The notes under the pieces are model-generated. The model saw only the letters and a list, made by a program, of their open reading frames with translations. It ran no database searches and was not told the DNA's origin. The position numbers and the translations under genes were made by a program. From positions 37,034,564-37,098,563 of the forward strand of contig CM054117.1 in NCBI GenBank assembly GCA_028673005.1: a DNA stretch of 64,000 nucleotides. Direction: 5' to 3'. The DNA is from Tanypteryx hageni (Eukaryota; Arthropoda; Insecta; Odonata; Petaluridae). Of this stretch, positions 59,160 through 64,000 are shown piece after piece (the stretch's first letter is position 1; each line of letters opens with the position of its first letter).

Positions 59160-62100
59160 CTTTATAGTATACCACTATTACACTCAACAGGCACCCTTAT
59201 TCTGCAAATGTGAAATGTGTCTCTTACAACTGACGGAACTTGAACGATTAAAAAATACTACTTAAGAGCGTTACTGACATCACCAGGACTCGAACGTGCG
59301 ACCCGAGATAGGAAAGAGCACCTCATTTGCGGATGATAGCTTTTGGAATTTCAACGGCAGAGAGAATAAAAATGGCCGTTATAGAGATGCTCGAGGCCGC
59401 GAGGAAATAATTAAAGATACTCCGAAGAGACCGAAGGAAAAAGTTTTCGAGGCACCCAAGATAGGGACTTCGGAAACGTGCAACTCTCTCCTAATGATCA
59501 GGGAAGCGGCAAAACAAAAGGACACACGGCGAAACAGATGGAGGAAATTGAAAGTCGAGAGATAAGAACACGAGGGTTTTCGGAGAAGGGCGAGATGGAG
59601 TGGAATAGGTAGGATAAGCAAATGAGCCGTGCATCCGTAGAGTCGACGGATGGAAAGAGGAGATTCGGCTTGCGAAATCGGAAGAAAAATATCAAAAAAA
59701 GCATTCTTCCTGCGATGGATATGTGGTTTGTATACCAATGCAAATCAACTAAAAATGTTAACTTCATTTAACTCACTTTAACATATTTCGTAGACAATTA
59801 GAGTGAAACGAAAAACTTTAATCGTAACAACAGCGATTAAATAACGGGAGAAATCCCCACGAGATAAACGCCAAAATAATAATCAAACTTTTCAGACAAA
59901 TAATATATTTACATGCGAAAACTTGGCTTTACCAGGTGCATCAAATATCCGAACTACTAAGGTATTTCATAAATTTTCAATTATATCCGCAGAATTAGTA
60001 ATTTTCATCACGCCCAAGAGCCACTTATCGAGAAAGTCCCCTTTCTAAAATTCAAAACAGAAAACTACGATTCGTCAAGTGAATTATTTAGGGCCTGAAA
60101 AAAATTAACGAAACGCGTAAATAAATAAAAACGCGTCGCTAGGTTGACGCGCTGAGCCTCCGCAATTATGAATAACAAGCGTTAACTTGGCATATTCAGC
60201 TGGGATAGAAAAAAAAGCTAGGCTCCGGAAGTGGGCAAGGATGGAGTCGCATCAGGACCCACCTTCCGGCCGACTCCCTTCCTCCTCTACCCTTTTATAC
60301 CATATGAGCCTCTCACTCCCTCGTCTCCGAAATTCCCTCCTAAAACTCTCACGTCACCACGGTACCTATTCATAGGGCTCACACACGACATTGAAGTTTC
60401 AAAACTCCCTAGTGTCTGCGCAAGGGGCCGGGGGAGTTTGTTGGGAGAGGTGGTTGAAGTAGAACGCTCAAACGGGAACCCTACGACGGCTATCCAGAAA
60501 TTCCAACCCTTTTATCTTTCGTTCCCTGCCCCACACCCCTCGCCCCGTGCCCCACATAAAGGGCTTATCTGCAAGTAGCCATGCAGCTCGGACGACAGAG
60601 AACAGAAATAAACAAGTCAAGCTAGCATCTAGATACGATTTTCTATTTTTAAGTCCCAAAGGGATGGGATTTGAGAATTTGCAGCCGACTTCGTGACGGA
60701 TGAATTATCATCGGAGCTCGTAATTATGCGACCTAAAGCGTAACTCTGTGAAGAAAGAACGCCGAGCTGTGATATTCGTACGGAGTGCTGTTTCAAAAAG
60801 CAGAAAACGATTATACTCGATTGATATTTGGTTGTATGGTTATATAAAAGTAAATTACGGAGCAAGCCAGGATACTCGGAACAAAAAAATGAACAAAAAT
60901 GAACTGAATTAGCTTCTTGCATAAAAAATTCCTCATGAATGCATCCTTATTAATGCAGCACAAAAAACTGCGATTCATAGAGTAAATAGGCGAGACCGAG
61001 ACTTCGTGAAATTTCATAACATGGATTAAAAGTGGTTTATTCTAATAAGTCAAACGTTACTATAACTGTTGTTTTAATTTTTGTGTTGGTTTTAACAACG
61101 CCAACAAGATTAACACAGATACGAGGATTGTGATTTTAAAACCAAAATCATTACAGGACTAAATTAACGTATGATTTCAGGGATTTACATACAAAATTAA
61201 CAGTTTAGATATTTTGAAAAACATTCGATATCGTTACGTCGTTCGTGTCTCTCTTTTCGTCACTTTATTCAAGAATACAACGTTTCCACATATTCCCGAA
61301 ATGTTACGCAACTCCAGTACTAATAAACAAGAGAAACTGATAGATGCTCCGTATCAACCATACGCGAGTGGAACATTATACGCCGCAGGGGAACAAGGAA
61401 AAGAATGTTATGACAGCAGCCACTTCCGGCCATTGGCCTACGGCCGACATTGAAAACCAAGGAAGCTCAGAAAAGAGCGGGAGGAGGAAGTATCCGGGGC
61501 ATCCATCCCTTAAGAGGAATATCTACCCTCTCTCTCTCTCCCAGAGGGGAGGAATTCGTGGGAGAGAGAGAAAAAAGGGGGAGGACGTTTCTCGAGACGA
61601 TAAAGTCGGAGACCACAGCGGAGAAAGAAAACTCCCGCCTCCTAAACCCTCCACCCGCACCGCCACTCCAACCCCTTCATCCCTCAACCCTCACTCTTTC
61701 CTTATCTCTCTTCCAATAGGGATAAAAAAACTTCCCTTCGCGTTGTTACTGCCTTTTTACTTTTTATCCCAGAATGCTCGCCATACACGACACACACACA
61801 ACACCCTTCATCCTCCGCTAACCTCATAACCTCGCCCTCCCCCATCCGGCAAGGAACTCGCTATACACTCACACCTCATCCGGAGCCGAATTGCTATAAC
61901 TTCGCGCCTGTTCATCACCACTCACGTCGCGCACACACACAATCCGATGGGAAAAAAATCCCCCTCTCAATAACGTTTCGCTCCATATCCAACTAAAAAA
62001 AATTCGTGACCAATCCAACACCGATGCCCTTTGGCAAAACTTAAGTACGAAACGGATCGCAGGCATTCACCGCAAAGAAATTCATACACTTCTTCCGAGC

Positions 62101-64000
62101 ATCTACGACTGGGGCCATAACAAAACACAAGCGAAACATCCGTCTACCTCCCTCCCCTCCTTCCAGGTCATTGAACCGGTCTGGCGGTGCCCCCTTCTAA
62201 GGGAAAAGGCGCAAGAGTGAAAAGGAGCGGAAGAATGAGGCGAAGGGGCGTGAGGGGAAGAGCTAACGGGGAAGGAGCGAAGATGGAACAAAAAGAAAGA
62301 ATAAAAGAGCAAAAGTGGCAAGAGTTGACGGGAGGACAAAAAAACGGACGATATTTCTGTTGCGCGGAGGAACATTGCGGAGAAACTCACAAAACTGGTA
62401 CAATGGGACAAAAATAAAACACGCATCGATTTGAGTTGCGCGCGAAGACGACTTGACACCGAGTAAAGTTTCCAAAAGTGTGAACAAAACGCGAGAGTGG
62501 ATTCACTTTTATTTTAAAGAGTGGAGATAAGCATTTAGAGATTTGTAAACTCCGACTCTGAGACGACTTCATGAAATAGCCTAATCTCAGTATTGGAACG
62601 TAAAATGATTAGATTAATGGAAACTACTAAAACGTAATTTATTATAAGCATCGTCTCGAAGAATATGGGGTAAAATATAGCTATAAATTCATGCTTGAAG
62701 TCATATAAATAATATTTAGTAATGAACAAATAAAATGACAACGTATATTCCACTGTTTTATGAAGCGGAAAATACAAAGTTGTAATTTTATTTGTTCATC
62801 ATGGAACATTTCCACGAGATTACGTCCACCACCGTGAATTTTAATATTTAGTAAGTTATACCGAAGAATAAATACTACTGAGACGCTGTAGTGATTATGA
62901 ATCATTATTCAATATTTCTGACAAAATTATTAATAAGAGAAGCGGACCGCTGAAGAAATATTTGTCTCATTACCGTCACGCGCTTAATGTTTACTGTATT
63001 ACATTAAGAACTTGCTGAAGGAGAAAAATTATCTCACAAAAGCTAATTAAAACTAAAAAAACAACAAATCACAAATTATTTTCACATTTAAAAATCCATA
63101 ATCGATTTACCTAAGTAAATTCCTTCGAATTACGCAGACCAACTTCATGGCTACTATACGTCGAGGAAAGATCTTAGAGAAACAACGGGGCGATCCAAAT
63201 TTCCGAGTTCAAAAGAGACGGAGGCGATAAAAAAGGCAGTTGATTGAAAAAAGACCATTGAGCGGATGGATGAAAGATTTCGAAAGAAAATGTCGCCCGC
63301 TTTACGGAACATTTGTAAGCAAGAGTTTGACTGAATGGAAGGGAACGGGGGAGGAGAGGTGATGAGCAGTAAAAATACAAAAGAATTACAATGAAAGGAG
63401 GAGTGATGGAGGGAGAGATGAAATGATGCGTCCTCTTAGTACGAGTTTTTGGGAGAGAATCGAGGAAGGTAAAGTTAATACCCGAGATGGAAAGAAAGGA
63501 TATGCTGAACAAAGGAATGCCGGAATGGGCAAGTTGATGCAAAATTAGCAGTTGGCATACGGCATTCAACAACAAAAATGGTACTTTAAAGCAATTCTTT
63601 AAAACATAATTTCCATCCACAAAGTTCTCACTCCATTGTCAATAAAATTTAAACTCAACAAAATAAAAGTAAAAAAGGGGATAATTAAAAAGATACAAAT
63701 TGGTTACATTGTAAATCTAAATAAAATGCGAACTCAATCCGTAATTTGTTCAAATTTCCCTCGATGCGAGCAATGGAACGGACAAGTTATAAGAGCAAAA
63801 CGATACGACCGCACGCATTGGTCAACAAACCGGTAGAAGAATCAAATCGAGGCGCAATTTCGAATAAACGTAAAAAAGACGGCATCCTTTAATTCTGCCT
63901 AAATTAATAAACGCTTCCGGGTTCGCAAGTGTGATTAATGCGACTCTTAAAACGCATGGTACCGTAAAAAAACTCCTTTCGCAGAACCGCGGATGTACAT
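59160..64000. other. Unannotated sequence to the window end
   Basis: No recognised gene or complete element. GA-rich patches lie at about 62205-62350 and 63340-63540, with a CT/CA-rich stretch at about 61600-61810. The 161-codon frame 61344-61829 becomes Ser/Thr/Pro-rich with that stretch and is not called. At 59281-59300 a B-box-like minus-strand match (CGTTCGAGTCC) has no A box. Confidence 0.5.

Noticed and set aside
59288..59300. B-box-like match (CGTTCGAGTCC on the minus strand)
   Set aside because: One mismatch and no A box upstream on that strand.
1..64000. A CRISPR array, operon or prokaryotic defence system
   Set aside because: No regularly spaced short repeats with unique spacers, no dense gene packing, and the mobile elements are typically eukaryotic.

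Overview
This window looks like non-coding DNA from a large, repeat-rich arthropod genome, most likely an insect. That call rests on the kinds of mobile element present (a ZBED5-like hAT transposon, an internally deleted mariner, a pogo-type MITE, a tRNA-derived SINE and a TACATC-tailed dispersed repeat) and on the absence of prokaryotic gene organisation. Species cannot be named from the sequence. I find no convincing host protein-coding exon, tRNA gene or rRNA gene. Nearly all longer open frames are by-products of purine-rich or pyrimidine-rich DNA.

The only intact coding gene is a hAT-family transposase (minus strand, 40409-42349) inside a complete element (40196-42973) with terminal inverted repeats and a perfect 8-bp target duplication. 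It lies in a transposon-rich stretch from about 35.2 to 43.9 kb. That stretch also holds non-autonomous hAT elements (35277-35779 and 37672-38935), hAT end fragments (38961-39017 and 39488-39560), a 60-bp tandem duplication (37511-37644) and a mariner pseudogene whose catalytic core is deleted (43345-43885).

Other elements are scattered. There is a full-length minus-strand tRNA-SINE with perfect 13-bp target duplications (13701-14008). A long fold-back element is flanked by 12-bp direct repeats (16805-17101), and a second fold-back lies at 21228-21351. A TACATC-tailed repeat lies at 23709-23778 and a possible MITE at 31082-31238. A 1.1-kb hAT-like element (48267-49386) has its left end amplified as a tandem array. 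A pogo-like MITE (50473-50659) and a 0.3-kb hAT-like element (58839-59159) complete the list. The SINE 3' tail recurs inside the 21.2-kb fold-back and inside one unit of the 48.3-kb array.

The rest is AT-rich unique sequence interrupted by many 0.1-0.9 kb blocks that are almost all purine on one strand and switch strand repeatedly. No operon, CRISPR array or defence system is present. The most noteworthy structures are the tandem-end hAT-like element with a SINE-tail insertion, the shared tail family, the fold-back with direct repeats, and the strand-switching purine blocks.
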